DNA of 64,000 nt, from contig NZ_CP010978.1 in assembly GCF_000271665.2 (NCBI RefSeq), forward strand, positions 2,386,501-2,450,500, in the 5' to 3' direction. The notes beneath the pieces were generated by a model. The model was not told where the DNA came from. It saw nothing but the letters and a program-made list of their open reading frames with translations, and did no database searches. The position numbers were made by a program, and so were the translations under genes. Shown in pieces: positions 9,022-18,051 of the stretch; the stretch's first letter is position 1, and the number at the start of each line of letters is the position of its first letter. The stretch is from Pelosinus fermentans JBW45 (GTDB taxonomy: Bacteria; Bacillota; Negativicutes; DSM-13327).

Positions 9022-9669
9022 ATGATTAAAATTTCACCATCGATTCTTTCAGCCGATTTCTCGAAATTAGCTGAAGATATAAAACTAGTAGAGGCAGCAG
9101 GTGCTGATATGTTGCACATCGACATAATGGATGGTCATTTTGTGCCGAATCTTACTTTTGGGCCACCTGTTGTAGCTGCGATTCGTAAGGTTACTACATT
9201 GTTATTTGATGTACATTTAATGGTTAATAATCCTCAAGATTTCATTGAACCCTTTGCTAAAGCAGGAGCCGATCTTTTAACAATCCATGTTGAAACAGCT
9301 CCACACTTGCATAGAATCTTGCAATGTGTTCGAGAACTAGGGCTAAAAACAGGAGTGTCTCTTAATCCGGCAACACCGCTATCCTCAATCGAAGAAGTAC
9401 TTGGAGAAGTGGATATGGTCTTATTAATGACTGTAAATCCGGGATTTGGCGGTCAAAAATTTATCCCTAGTATGATTCATAAAATAGCGAAACTAAAAAA
9501 AATGATTGATGAACGTAATCTGAAGGTCGATATACAAGTTGATGGAGGCATAAATCCAGTAACGGCTAGAGAAGTTGTAGCTGCAGGTGCCAATATTTTA
9601 GTAGCAGGTTCTGCGATATATCAGGCAGATGACATAAAAAAAGCGATTTGTGAAATTAGAGGGACTTGA
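9022..9669 (+). CDS. rpe: Ribulose-phosphate 3-epimerase
   Basis: 215 residues of a TIM-barrel enzyme of the pentose phosphate pathway that interconverts ribulose-5-phosphate and xylulose-5-phosphate. Family motifs are visible: SILSADF at the N-terminus, [12 protein letters not shown] with metal-binding His and Asp, [12 protein letters not shown], and VDGGI. The gap to rsgA is 5 bases. Its product pool also feeds the riboflavin genes that follow under separate control. Confidence 0.96.
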   Translation: MIKISPSILSADFSKLAEDIKLVEAAGADMLHIDIMDGHFVPNLTFGPPVVAAIRKVTTLLFDVHLMVNNPQDFIEPFAKAGADLLTIHVETAPHLHRILQCVRELGLKTGVSLNPATPLSSIEEVLGEVDMVLLMTVNPGFGGQKFIPSMIHKIAKLKKMIDERNLKVDIQVDGGINPVTAREVVAAGANILVAGSAIYQADDIKKAICEIRGT

Positions 9670-9716
9670 TTATTTCCCTTAATGCTGGTAACATATACAG
9701 TAATTGAATAAGTAAG

Positions 9717-9838
9717 CCTTTGGGGCAAGGTGAAAAAGAGCGATCTTTTAACTCCTTACCGGCGGTGATTAGCCCGCGAGCCGTATGGCTGATCCGGTGG
9801 AATTCCGGAGCCGACAGTATAGTCTGGATGGAAAAAGG
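9717..9838 (+). promoter_or_regulatory. FMN riboswitch (RFN element)
   Basis: The conserved RFN segments appear in order: GGGGCAAGGTGAAA, ACCGGCGGTGATTAGCCCGC, GAGCCGTATGGCTGATCCGG, GGAGCCGACAGTATAGTC, and TGGATGG. The closing P1 helix pairs CCTTT at 9717-9721 with AAAGG at 9834-9838. FMN binding should favour the terminator at 9896 and reduce expression of the four rib genes downstream. Confidence 0.96.
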
Positions 9839-9842
9839 TGAT

Positions 9843-9869
9843 GATTTAAGTCTTATATAAGGCTTAATC
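9843..9869 (+). promoter_or_regulatory. Hairpin in the riboswitch expression platform
   Basis: GATTTAAGTCTTA and TAAGGCTTAATC form a near-perfect stem with one bulge and a tiny loop between the aptamer and the terminator. It may be part of the switching platform, but no mutually exclusive pairing was worked out. Confidence 0.4.
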
Positions 9870-9895
9870 AATGTTGCATTCTAATGTTCTATGAG

Positions 9896-9941
9896 GCTGT
9901 TAAAAAGTTTTTTTAAACTTTTTTAACAGCTTAATTTTTTT
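9896..9941 (+). terminator. Riboswitch-controlled terminator upstream of ribD
   Basis: GCTGTTAAAAAGTTT pairs with AAACTTTTTTAACAGC and is followed by TTAATTTTTTT. The ribD ribosome-binding site GGAGGG begins right after the T-tract, so termination here would shut off the whole rib operon. Confidence 0.85.
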
Positions 9942-9953
9942 GGAGGGTCAATT

Positions 9954-11084
9954 ATGGATGAAAAGTATATGGGGCAGGCATTAGCTTTAGCTCAGTATGC
10001 TAAAGGTCGTACCAGTCCCAATCCTATGGTTGGAGCGGTGATTGTTCGTGATGGGCGAGTGGTTGGCGAAGGATGGCATAGAAAGGCTGGTACGCCCCAT
10101 GCTGAAATTAATGCATTGCAGCAAGCTGGAGATTTAGCCTATAATGCCAGTATCTATGTTACATTAGAGCCTTGCTCTCATCATGGCAGAACAGGACCAT
10201 GTGTGGAAGCTTTAATTGCAGCTGGTATTAAAAAAGTAATTATTGCCATGACAGATCCTAACCCCTTAGTAGCCGGGCAAGGTATTTCTAAGTTACGTGA
10301 GGCTGGGATTGAAGTAATAGAAGGTGTCTTGGCAAAGGAAGCAGCAAAGCTAAATGAAACGTTTATAAAATGGATTTCTACGAAAAAGCCTTTTGTACTT
10401 TTGAAAAGTGCCATGTCTTTAGATGGGAAAATTGCTTCTTATACAGGACATTCTAAGTGGATCACAGGGGTAGAATCACGAATTTATGTTCATCAATTAC
10501 GAGATACTTATGATGCTATCTTAGTCGGGATTGGTACAGTGCTCGCTGATAACCCCACTTTAACTACTCGTCTGGCGTATCAGGGGAAAAATCCTATTCG
10601 TGTGGTCGTTGACAGTATGGCACGCACACCAATTCATTCTAATGTCGTTACGGATGGATTAGCGCGAACCATGATTGCTGTTACTGATAAAGCACCTCAA
10701 GAGAAAATTGATGCTCTTAGAGCTTATGGTGTGGAAGTAATTGAGTGTGAGAAAACGCCGGCTGGTGTGAATTTGTCTCATTTATTTAAGATATTAGGTG
10801 AGCAGCAAATTACGAGTACTTTGATTGAGGGTGGAGCTGCCATCAATGCTTCTGTTCTAGAAGATAATTTGGTTGATAAAATCAATTGGTTTATTGCTCC
10901 TAAAATAATTGGTGGTGTGGATGCTCCAGGTCCAGTTGGCGGAAAAGGGATAGCTGATGTAAATGACGCCAAAGGATTTGAAGATATACATATGGAAGCA
11001 ATTGGAGAAGATATATTAATTAGCGCATATCTGCGTAACCGGGAGGGACGAGATGTTTACCGGACTTGTGGAAGAATTAGGTAA
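9954..11084 (+). CDS. ribD: Bifunctional riboflavin deaminase/reductase RibD
   Basis: 376 residues. The N-terminal deaminase (1-145) has the zinc motif HAE (49-51) and PCSHHGRTGPC (Cys74, Cys83). The C-terminal reductase begins SAMSLDGKIA. Together they carry out the second and third steps of riboflavin synthesis from GTP. It is the first gene of the riboswitch-controlled operon. Its 3' end overlaps ribE by 32 bases, so translation is likely coupled. Confidence 0.96.
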   Translation: MDEKYMGQALALAQYAKGRTSPNPMVGAVIVRDGRVVGEGWHRKAGTPHAEINALQQAGDLAYNASIYVTLEPCSHHGRTGPCVEALIAAGIKKVIIAMTDPNPLVAGQGISKLREAGIEVIEGVLAKEAAKLNETFIKWISTKKPFVLLKSAMSLDGKIASYTGHSKWITGVESRIYVHQLRDTYDAILVGIGTVLADNPTLTTRLAYQGKNPIRVVVDSMARTPIHSNVVTDGLARTMIAVTDKAPQEKIDALRAYGVEVIECEKTPAGVNLSHLFKILGEQQITSTLIEGGAAINASVLEDNLVDKINWFIAPKIIGGVDAPGPVGGKGIADVNDAKGFEDIHMEAIGEDILISAYLRNREGRDVYRTCGRIR

Positions 11085-11712
11085 AGTCAAAGCCATTGCA
11101 CGTGGTGTAAAATCTGTGCGTTTAACGGTAACGGCAAATAAGGTCTTACAAGATGTTAAATTAGGCGATAGTATTGCTGTTAATGGAACTTGTCTTACGG
11201 TAGTTGAATATGATGCATATTACTTTACGGCTGATGTTATGCCTGAAACAGTGGATAGTACAGCCCTGGCAAGTTTACAAATTGGTTCTAAGGTAAATCT
11301 TGAGAGAACGCTTAGTATTGGTGATCGCTTTGGCGGTCATATTGTAAGCGGGCATATTGATGGTATTGGAATCATTCGAGCTAAAGATAATAATGATAAT
11401 GCCGTAATTGTTAAAATAGAGGCTGGTTCCGAGGTTATGCGCTATATTGTAAAAAAAGGTTCTATTGCAATTGATGGTATCAGTCTCACTATCGTAGATT
11501 ATGGACAGGATTGGTTTATTGTATCATTAATACCTCATAGCGCTTCTGCCACTACATTAGGATTTAAGAAAACGGGGGATGTCGTAAATCTAGAAGTGGA
11601 TGTTATTGGAAAATATGTAGAGAAGCTGCTAAATTTAGACTCGGCTCAACAACAATCTAAAACTTCTGCTATTAACATGAATTTTCTAGAGAAAAATGGG
11701 TTTACACTATAA
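11053..11712 (+). CDS. ribE: Riboflavin synthase alpha subunit
   Basis: 219 residues made of two homologous lumazine-binding barrels (about 1-97 and 98-200). Each begins with the family pattern MFTGLVEELG or GHIVSGHIDGIG. The enzyme dismutates two molecules of 6,7-dimethyl-8-ribityllumazine to riboflavin. GGGAGGGA lies just upstream of the ATG, inside the end of ribD. Confidence 0.95.
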   Translation: MFTGLVEELGKVKAIARGVKSVRLTVTANKVLQDVKLGDSIAVNGTCLTVVEYDAYYFTADVMPETVDSTALASLQIGSKVNLERTLSIGDRFGGHIVSGHIDGIGIIRAKDNNDNAVIVKIEAGSEVMRYIVKKGSIAIDGISLTIVDYGQDWFIVSLIPHSASATTLGFKKTGDVVNLEVDVIGKYVEKLLNLDSAQQQSKTSAINMNFLEKNGFTL

Positions 11713-11727
11713 ATTGGAGGAATGAAC

Positions 11728-12936
11728 ATGAAATTTAATACGATTGAAGAAGCAATTGAAGACATTAAAAATGGTAAAATCATCGTGGTAGTTGATGATG
11801 ATGATAGAGAAAATGAGGGCGACTTATTAATGGCTGCTGATAAAGTGACTCCTGAGGCTATTAATTTTATGGCGACTCATGGACGTGGGCTTATTTGTAT
11901 GCCAGTTATTGGTTCTAAATTGGATGAACTGGGTATTGGTGCGATGGTATGTGACAATACGGATCCAAATTGTACTGCTTTTACAGTATCGGTTGATGCA
12001 CATACTGTGACAACAGGTATTTCAGCCCATGAAAGAGCAGAAACGATTAGGGCTATGTTAGACCCCAATGCTCTCCCAGAACATTTTAGAAGACCAGGTC
12101 ATATTTTCCCATTGCGGTATGTAGAAGGCGGGGTCTTAAGACGTGCAGGGCATACGGAAGCCGCAGTTGACTTACCAAAGTTAGCTGGATGTTACCCTGC
12201 AGGTGTAATTTGCGAAATTATGAATGATGATGGAAGAATGGCTAGAGTTCCAGACCTACTGGAATTTGTTGCGAAACATAATCTGAAGATCATTTCCATT
12301 GCAGAATTAATTAAGTATCGGAAGGCTAATGAATCATTTATCATACGCGGTGCAGAAACAAAAATGCCAACTAAATATGGCGATTTTCAATTAGTTGCTT
12401 ATGAGAGCAAATTAGATAATCAATGTCATGTTGCTTTAGTGAAAGGTGAAGTGGCAGGTAAAGAAAATGTACTAGTGCGCATACATTCAGAATGCTTAAC
12501 GGGTGATGTATTAGGATCACTGCGCTGTGATTGCGGCGAACAACTAGATAATGCATTAAAACGTATTAGTCAGGAAGACGCAGGGGTCCTGGTTTATATG
12601 CGCCAAGAAGGTCGTGGAATTGGTCTTGCCAATAAAATTCGTGCTTATGCATTGCAGGATCAGGGCAAGGATACAGTAGAAGCAAATGAAATATTGGGTT
12701 TTGCACCTGATCTCAGAGATTATGGGATTGGAGCTCAAATATTAGTCGATTTAGGGTTAACAAGTATTAAGCTGCTTACGAATAATCCTAAAAAAAGAGC
12801 AGGTTTAGAAGGTTATGGATTAACGATTACGGAAAGAGTACCTGTGGAAATTAAAGCGAATAAATTCAATCAACGTTACTTATCTGTTAAAAAAGTAAAG
12901 TTAGGGCATTTACTTAAACAATATGGGGAGGAATAA
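11728..12936 (+). CDS. ribBA: Bifunctional DHBP synthase / GTP cyclohydrolase II
   Basis: 402 residues from the ATG at 11728. An earlier ATG at 11722 is only one base from the GGAGG and is less likely. The N-terminal DHBP synthase domain (1-200) has [16 protein letters not shown] and the HTEAAVDL segment. The C-terminal GTP cyclohydrolase II has the zinc cysteines in [17 protein letters not shown] and the RQEGRGIG motif. It makes both entry intermediates of riboflavin synthesis. It lies between ribE and ribH, the usual Firmicute order. Confidence 0.95.
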   Translation: MKFNTIEEAIEDIKNGKIIVVVDDDDRENEGDLLMAADKVTPEAINFMATHGRGLICMPVIGSKLDELGIGAMVCDNTDPNCTAFTVSVDAHTVTTGISAHERAETIRAMLDPNALPEHFRRPGHIFPLRYVEGGVLRRAGHTEAAVDLPKLAGCYPAGVICEIMNDDGRMARVPDLLEFVAKHNLKIISIAELIKYRKANESFIIRGAETKMPTKYGDFQLVAYESKLDNQCHVALVKGEVAGKENVLVRIHSECLTGDVLGSLRCDCGEQLDNALKRISQEDAGVLVYMRQEGRGIGLANKIRAYALQDQGKDTVEANEILGFAPDLRDYGIGAQILVDLGLTSIKLLTNNPKKRAGLEGYGLTITERVPVEIKANKFNQRYLSVKKVKLGHLLKQYGEE

Positions 12937-12940
12937 GAAT

Positions 12941-13405
12941 ATGGTAAAATTTATTGAAGGACAATTAGTAGCTGAAGGATTAAAAATTGGTGTTGTAGTG
13001 GCGAGATTCAATGAGTTTATAAACAGTAAGCTGTTAGATGGAGCTTTAGATGGTCTTAAAAGACATGGTGTAAAGGAAGAGGATATCGAAGTTGCTTGGG
13101 TACCTGGTGCATTTGAAATACCTTTAGTAGCACAGAAAATGGCTAACAGCAATAAATATCAAGCTGTGATATGCTTAGGTACTGTTATAAGAGGAAGTAC
13201 TAGTCATTATGATTATGTTTGTGCAGAAGTATCTAAAGGAGTAGCTCACGTAGGTATGGCTACAGGTGTTCCTACTATCTTTGGTGTTCTTACCACAGAA
13301 AGCATTGAACAAGCAATCGAAAGAGCAGGTACGAAAGCAGGGAATAAAGGTTTTGAGTCTGCAGTAACCGCTATTGAAATGGCTAATTTATTAAGGCAAA
13401 TATAA
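12941..13405 (+). CDS. ribH: 6,7-dimethyl-8-ribityllumazine synthase
   Basis: 154 residues. The ATG at 12941 is chosen because GGGGAGGAA sits eight bases upstream; the in-frame ATG at 12923 lies inside ribBA and would put that site inside the gene. Family motifs are [30 protein letters not shown] with the catalytic His, and GVLTTE. It condenses the ribityl pyrimidine with dihydroxybutanone phosphate and usually forms an icosahedral shell. Confidence 0.95.
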   Translation: MVKFIEGQLVAEGLKIGVVVARFNEFINSKLLDGALDGLKRHGVKEEDIEVAWVPGAFEIPLVAQKMANSNKYQAVICLGTVIRGSTSHYDYVCAEVSKGVAHVGMATGVPTIFGVLTTESIEQAIERAGTKAGNKGFESAVTAIEMANLLRQI

Positions 13406-13444
13406 TAAAAGTAAAATATTTCCAGGGAAATGGTGAGTGATTAC

Positions 13445-13999
13445 ATGAATATTGGTATTATCAGTGATACTCATGGTTGTGCAAAAACATGGGAAACAAT
13501 TTATGATAAATATTTTACACAGTGTGATTTTATTATTCATGCTGGAGATATACTATATCATGGTCCACGAAATGATATTCCGGCAGAATACAATCCTAAG
13601 CAATTAGCAAATGTACTGAATGATTGTCCTATTCCCATTATAGCAGCGTGTGGTAATTGCGATGCTGAGGTGGATAGCATGGTATTAAATATGCCCATAC
13701 AGTCACCCTACACTTATACGATGGTAGATGGCTTACGTATTATTGCTACGCATGGACATAATCTTACAGATGATGCTAAGAAGGAAATGGCAATCAAGTT
13801 TAAGGCCAATTTATTTATCACAGGGCATACTCATGTAGCAGTACTGGAAAAAAATAATAACATTGTGTATTTGAATCCAGGATCGCCAGCGATGTCCAAG
13901 AGAGCCGATGGACTTGGTACATTTGCTAGGTTAACAGGAGATACTATTGAGGTTTTAGATGCTATGAGTGGGCAAGTTTTAATGTCAGAAAGGTTATAA
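13445..13999 (+). CDS. YfcE/MJ0936-family metallophosphodiesterase
   Basis: 184 residues from the ATG at 13445 with GGTGAG upstream. Two-metal phosphoesterase motifs are present in order: SDTHG, GDILYHG, GNCD, a later His, and GHTH. Relatives hydrolyse phosphodiesters such as cyclic nucleotides, but the true substrate is unknown. It lies just after the rib operon and 13 bases before hslO. Confidence 0.88.
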   Translation: MNIGIISDTHGCAKTWETIYDKYFTQCDFIIHAGDILYHGPRNDIPAEYNPKQLANVLNDCPIPIIAACGNCDAEVDSMVLNMPIQSPYTYTMVDGLRIIATHGHNLTDDAKKEMAIKFKANLFITGHTHVAVLEKNNNIVYLNPGSPAMSKRADGLGTFARLTGDTIEVLDAMSGQVLMSERL

Positions 14000-14012
14000 A
14001 GGGGGGAAAATC

Positions 14013-14888
14013 ATGGGTGACCATATTACAAGGGCAACTATAGTGGGTGGAGTGCGGGCTTTTGCCGCGGTGACTACAACCCTAGTAGAAGAGGCTAGAA
14101 AACGCCATGATTGTTATCCGGTAGCAGCTGCTGCTCTAGGGCGGACTATGACTGGAGCTCTATTATTAGCTGCAAATCTTAAAACAGATGAGAGCATTAC
14201 AATAAAAATTAGTGGAGATGGTCCTCTAGGTGAGGTTGTTACTGATGCTCATGCTAATGGAAGCGTTCGTGGGTATGTTAAAAATCCACATGCCCACTTA
14301 CCCTTACGAGAGGGGAAGTTAGATGTTGGTCATGCTGTTGGTAAGGGGCAGATATCTGTTACTCGATTTACAGGTTTAAAGCAGCCTTTTACAGGTAGTG
14401 CAGAATTAGTGAGTGGTGAAATAGCTGAAGATATTACTAATTACTTATATGTATCAGAGCAAACTCCGTCAACAGTAGCTTTAGGTGTTTTAGTGCAGCC
14501 AGATATGATTGTTACTGCGGCTGGAGGATTTATGGTACAAGCGTTACCTAATGCTGATGATGAGGTTTTAAGTAAAATTGAAAAAAATATAGCTTTATTA
14601 CCACCCATTTCCCAATTGATAAGCGAGGGATTAGATGCAGCTGGTATCATAAATCGAATCTTTACTGGCTTATCAGTTACCATTTATGAAGAAGTTCCTT
14701 TGGAATTTAAATGTACTTGTTCCTTGGAAAAGGTGCAGAAAGTGCTGGTTAGTCTTGGTGTAGAAGAGATCAACGATATTTTAGTTGAGGATGGAGAAGC
14801 TGAAGTTTGTTGCCCTTTTTGTAGTGCTAAATATCAATTTAATAAAAGTAATCTAGAAGAAATAATCGACATAATTGAAAAACAATAG
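14013..14888 (+). CDS. hslO: Redox-regulated chaperone Hsp33
   Basis: 291 residues. The N-terminal substrate-binding domain is followed by a C-terminal redox switch with the zinc cysteines CTC (about 235-237) and CPFC (about 268-271). It becomes a holdase when these cysteines oxidise. GGGGGG precedes the ATG. A strong hairpin follows the gene at 14901. Confidence 0.95.
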   Translation: MGDHITRATIVGGVRAFAAVTTTLVEEARKRHDCYPVAAAALGRTMTGALLLAANLKTDESITIKISGDGPLGEVVTDAHANGSVRGYVKNPHAHLPLREGKLDVGHAVGKGQISVTRFTGLKQPFTGSAELVSGEIAEDITNYLYVSEQTPSTVALGVLVQPDMIVTAAGGFMVQALPNADDEVLSKIEKNIALLPPISQLISEGLDAAGIINRIFTGLSVTIYEEVPLEFKCTCSLEKVQKVLVSLGVEEINDILVEDGEAEVCCPFCSAKYQFNKSNLEEIIDIIEKQ

Positions 14889-14900
14889 AAAGACTGGGTT

Positions 14901-14956
14901 ATACAATGAAAAAAGGTACTTTATGCTTTGCGTAAAGTACCTTTTTTCATTGTATA
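14901..14956. terminator. Bidirectional terminator between hslO and the convergent small gene
   Basis: A perfect inverted repeat of 23 bases (ATACAATGAAAAAAGGTACT and on into the loop, mirrored at 14934-14956) surrounds a nine-base loop. Runs of T on either strand near its ends let it stop transcripts from both sides. Confidence 0.8.
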
Positions 14957-14987
14957 AATTAGATTTCCTAAAGAAATTTTAAAAATA

Positions 14988-15104
14988 TCAACAAGAGGAA
15001 AAATCATCAGATGAACAGCAGAAAAATAACAAAATGATGATGATGATAATAATAGACCAATTACCACCACAGCCGTTGCCATTACCTCCAAACCCGAAGC
15101 CCAT
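14988..15104 (-). CDS. 38-residue Gly/Ile/Cys-rich membrane peptide, copy 1
   Basis: This short gene encodes a glycine- and asparagine-rich head (MGFGFGGNGNGCGG), a hydrophobic run with seven isoleucines (about 17-28), and a CC...DD..SSC tail. AGGAGGA (TCCTCCT at 15111-15117 on the + strand) is placed normally before the ATG. A paralogue of identical length lies at 57564, with 26 of 38 positions identical by hand alignment. The layout recalls tiny YjcZ-like sporulation peptides of Bacillus (Gly head, single membrane segment, Cys end), but family membership is not shown. The promoter at 15145 suggests mother-cell expression during sporulation. Confidence 0.8.
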   Translation of the reverse strand: MGFGFGGNGNGCGGNWSIIIIIIILLFFCCSSDDFSSC

Positions 15105-15144
15105 AATTATTCCTCCTTTTTTCATGCGTAGTCTTGTGACTTAC

Positions 15145-15174
15145 TACATTGTATGCTTACTAGGCGGAGTAGGT
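15145..15174 (-). promoter_or_regulatory. SigK/SigE-like sporulation promoter of small peptide copy 1
   Basis: Reading the minus strand, AC is followed by 17 bases and CATACAATGTA. This matches the SigK pattern (AC, 16-17 bases, CATAnnnTA) in all but one base, and the SigE -10 box CATACAAT exactly. The -10 box is about 40 bases before the ATG. Confidence 0.6.
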
Positions 15175-15323
15175 GATAATTCAACAAATAATCTTAGTTA
15201 AAGGAAAGCAACATTTATTTGTTTTTCCTTCTTAAGATATTCCCAAGCGACATTAGGTATGTGTGCAGGAGTTTATAACTTCTCGCCGAATTTTGTACAT
15301 ACAAATTTAGAAGGAAGAGAGAG

Positions 15324-15638
15324 TTGCAGATGATAATTAAAAATGCTTTAGAACAAATTGAGGTCTTAGTGCGTAATCTCAAAAAGGAAAATAATATGGA
15401 AAGGCTATTATGCTATTCTGCAGTTATTACCATAATTAATCGTATCGAAGATATTACAAAAGAAGAGAGGATACCCAATTACGTAATCTATAAAAATGAC
15501 TTATTGGAAAGTTGCGAAAAAATTTGCAACTTAGAGGACAATACTGGAGATGTTGGTCAACTTATTGGAAAGGCATTGGTAGCAATCCGTAATTTAAAGT
15601 CCTATCAATGTTTTAATGTGGATAATCATCATATTTAA
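15324..15638 (+). CDS. Hypothetical helical protein, 104 residues
   Basis: Not recognised. The frame opens with a TTG at 15324, and an in-frame ATG lies two codons later at 15330; AAGGAAGAGAGAG upstream could serve either. The product is soluble-looking, mostly alpha-helical and acidic, with three cysteines near the middle and end. It stands alone between two terminators. Codon use and G+C look like those of the neighbours, so it is probably a real gene. Confidence 0.6.
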   Translation: MQMIIKNALEQIEVLVRNLKKENNMERLLCYSAVITIINRIEDITKEERIPNYVIYKNDLLESCEKICNLEDNTGDVGQLIGKALVAIRNLKSYQCFNVDNHHI

Positions 15639-15670
15639 TTGTTGAACCAATATAAGATACAAATTTGATT

Positions 15671-15700
15671 GGGTTATCCTAGCAATGGGATAACCGTTTT
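15671..15700 (+). terminator. Terminator after the 104-residue hypothetical gene
   Basis: GGTTATCC and GGATAACC form an eight-pair stem with a short loop, followed by GTTTT. The T-run is short, so strength is uncertain. Confidence 0.55.
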
Positions 15701-15988
15701 ACGATTTAGAATGAAGTAGGGATTTAGTGAGTACATTTAATTAGCCCTTTTATGAATTAAAGTAGGCAAAAGAGGAATTTTATTATGAGAAATAGAAAAC
15801 AATACCAGGAGAAACTCGTTTCCTTTTTGGGGTGTATGTATAGCAACAAAAAATATTATAGTCGGAATCATTGAAAAATAAGAATAACGATTAATTCGCC
15901 ATGGCTAAACTACTTCACTATATGGGTTTATCAATAGTGAATGTATAGTTGTTTTGAAAGTACACTTATAGAAATAAAGGAGGATATT
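15701..15988 (+). other. Non-coding gap with one possible 29-codon ORF
   Basis: No recognisable gene. A small frame at 15785-15874 (MRNRKQYQEKLVSFLGCMY and on to a His) has AGAGGA eight bases before its ATG and is basic, but nothing else supports it. The rest is A+T-rich leader for the M42 peptidase gene. Confidence 0.4.
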
Positions 15989-17062
15989 GTGGATAAGACA
16001 TTAGTATGGTTAAAGAAAATATCGGAGGTTCCTGGAGTATCCGGATTTGAGCATCGTGTAAAGGATTTACTGTTAGAAAAAATTAATAATCATGTAACGG
16101 TATCCTATGATAAGTTAGGCAGTATCATATTTGAAAAAGAAGGTCAACAATCTGGGCCTAAAATTATGTTAGCTAGTCATATGGATGAAATTGGATTTAT
16201 GGTAAAAAATATTACTAAAGAAGGTTTTATTAAATTTGTCACTCTAGGTGGTTGGTGGGAACAAGTCATGCTAGGGCAAAAAGTTACATTACTATCTGCC
16301 AAAGGCGATATTCCAGGTGTTATTGGTAGTAAGCCGCCTCATGTTCTGACTCCAGAAGATCGCAAGAAGGTTGTACAAAAGCGTGAGATGTATATTGATG
16401 TTGGGGCTAGTAGTGAAGAAGAGGCTAAAGTTAAATTTGGAATTCGTCCTGGTGATGCGATTGTTCCATATAGTGAATTTACTGTTATGGCAAATGAAAA
16501 ACTTTTAATGGCTAAAGCCTGGGATAATCGAATTGGTTGTGCCATAATGGCGGAGGTTATGGAACAACTTGCTTTAGAAAAACATTCAAATACCGTATAT
16601 GGGGTAGGAACTGTCCAAGAGGAAGTTGGTTTACGGGGCGCAACGACTAGTGCAGGTGTTGTCAATCCAGATCTTTCATTCGCAATTGACACTTGTATTG
16701 CTGGGGATACACCGGGTATTTCTGAAGATCAGGCATCGAGTAAGTTAGGTAAAGGTGTTGCGATTTGTATTTATGATGCTAGTATGATTCCACATACAAA
16801 ATTGCGTGATTTCGTTATTGAAATTGCTAATGAAAATCAAATTCCTTATCAACTGCAATTTACAGAAGGGGGTGGGACGGATGCTGGGCGCATTCATGTT
16901 CATGCAAAGGGAGTACCTAGCTTGGTATTGAGTATCCCTACACGTTACATACATAGTCATCACAGTATTATCCATCGGGATGACTACCAGTCTGCAATCG
17001 AGTTATTAATGGCAATCATAAAGAAGTTAGATGCTACGACATATGATAAGTTGGTGAATTAA
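15989..17062 (+). CDS. M42-family glutamyl aminopeptidase/endoglucanase-like metallopeptidase
   Basis: 357 residues starting at the GTG at 15989, which has AAAGGAGG five bases upstream. The frame also runs 16 codons further up without a ribosome-binding site. Dinuclear metal ligands of the family appear as ASHMDEIGFM, AKAWDNRIG, VQEEVGLRG and IDTC, with a final His in the HSHHSI segment. Members (FrvX, YsdC) are tetrahedral cytoplasmic aminopeptidases. The next gene begins directly at the stop codon. Confidence 0.9.
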   Translation: MDKTLVWLKKISEVPGVSGFEHRVKDLLLEKINNHVTVSYDKLGSIIFEKEGQQSGPKIMLASHMDEIGFMVKNITKEGFIKFVTLGGWWEQVMLGQKVTLLSAKGDIPGVIGSKPPHVLTPEDRKKVVQKREMYIDVGASSEEEAKVKFGIRPGDAIVPYSEFTVMANEKLLMAKAWDNRIGCAIMAEVMEQLALEKHSNTVYGVGTVQEEVGLRGATTSAGVVNPDLSFAIDTCIAGDTPGISEDQASSKLGKGVAICIYDASMIPHTKLRDFVIEIANENQIPYQLQFTEGGGTDAGRIHVHAKGVPSLVLSIPTRYIHSHHSIIHRDDYQSAIELLMAIIKKLDATTYDKLVN

Positions 17063-17575
17063 ATGTTGAAAGATAATGTAATACCTTATAAGGGAACCGT
17101 TCCTCAAATTGATGATAATGTATTTTTGGCTGGTGGCGCATATATTATAGGTGATGTTACAATTTCCTCCCATGCCAGTATCTGGTTTAATACTGTAATA
17201 CGCGGTGATGTTCATCCTATCCGTATTGGCAACTTTACGAATATACAGGATAACTCCACGATTCATGCAATGCATGACTATGAAACGATTATTGAAGATT
17301 ATGTTACTGTTGGTCATGGAGTTATCTTACATGCTTGTCATATAGGCAGTAATTGCCTTATAGGTATGGGATCTACTATATTAAGTTATACAGATATCAG
17401 AGAAAATTGTATTATCGGTGCAGGATGCCTCATCACAGAGCATAAAAAAATTCCTCCTAATTCTTTGGTGATGGGAGCACCAGGAAGAGTGATCAGAACA
17501 GTAACCGAAGAGGAAATTGAAAATATTAGGCAATCTGCTCTTAATTATTATAAAGAATCATTACATTATCGTTAA
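17063..17575 (+). CDS. Gamma-carbonic-anhydrase-like hexapeptide-repeat protein
   Basis: 170 residues folding as a left-handed beta helix. Repeated hexapeptides run from about residue 14 to 135. Metal-binding histidines are expected at the HAMHDYE, GHGVILHACHIG segments. The family (YrdA/PaaY/gamma-CA) includes active carbonic anhydrases and enzymes of unknown substrate. The start ATG abuts the stop of the peptidase gene, so the two are co-transcribed. Confidence 0.88.
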   Translation: MLKDNVIPYKGTVPQIDDNVFLAGGAYIIGDVTISSHASIWFNTVIRGDVHPIRIGNFTNIQDNSTIHAMHDYETIIEDYVTVGHGVILHACHIGSNCLIGMGSTILSYTDIRENCIIGAGCLITEHKKIPPNSLVMGAPGRVIRTVTEEEIENIRQSALNYYKESLHYR

Positions 17576-17596
17576 GAAATTGAAGAGGTGATACTC

Positions 17597-18013
17597 ATGG
17601 AAAAGACCTTACTTCTATTAAAACCTGATGCTATCGTTAAAGGTGTATGTGGGCAAATTATTGATCGCTTTGAAAAACGTGGTTTTAAAATTGCTGCAAT
17701 AAAGATGGTGCAATTAACCAGGAAGCAAGCTGAAATTCATTATTATGAACACACTGATAAACCCTTTTTTCATGAATTAGTCGATTTTATTACCTCTAGT
17801 CCTCTTATTGCTATGGTAATAGCAGGAGAAAATGCGATTAAAGCTTCAAGATTTATGATGGGGTCGACTAATCCTATTGATGCTGCAGCAGGTACGATTC
17901 GTGGAGATTTCGCGTTAAATATTAGAAAAAATATTATTCATGGCTCTGATAGTTTGATAAGTGCAGAAAGAGAAATTAAGAATTTTTTCACTGAGAAAGA
18001 ACTTTATTTATAA
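17597..18013 (+). CDS. ndk: Nucleoside diphosphate kinase
   Basis: 138 residues from the ATG at 17597, six bases after GAAGAGGTG. The phosphorylated active-site His lies in NIIHGSDS near the C-terminus, and the N-terminal KTLLLLKPDAI is typical. It transfers phosphate between nucleoside tri- and diphosphates. It is closely spaced after the carbonic-anhydrase-like gene. Confidence 0.93.
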   Translation: MEKTLLLLKPDAIVKGVCGQIIDRFEKRGFKIAAIKMVQLTRKQAEIHYYEHTDKPFFHELVDFITSSPLIAMVIAGENAIKASRFMMGSTNPIDAAAGTIRGDFALNIRKNIIHGSDSLISAEREIKNFFTEKELYL

Positions 18014-18051
18014 GGTTTCTCTTTGAAAAACAGCCATCTATAGCCATGCAG

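Noticed and set aside
11722-11727. ATG at 11722 as start of ribBA
   Set aside because: It is only one base from the GGAGG; the ATG at 11728 has normal spacing.
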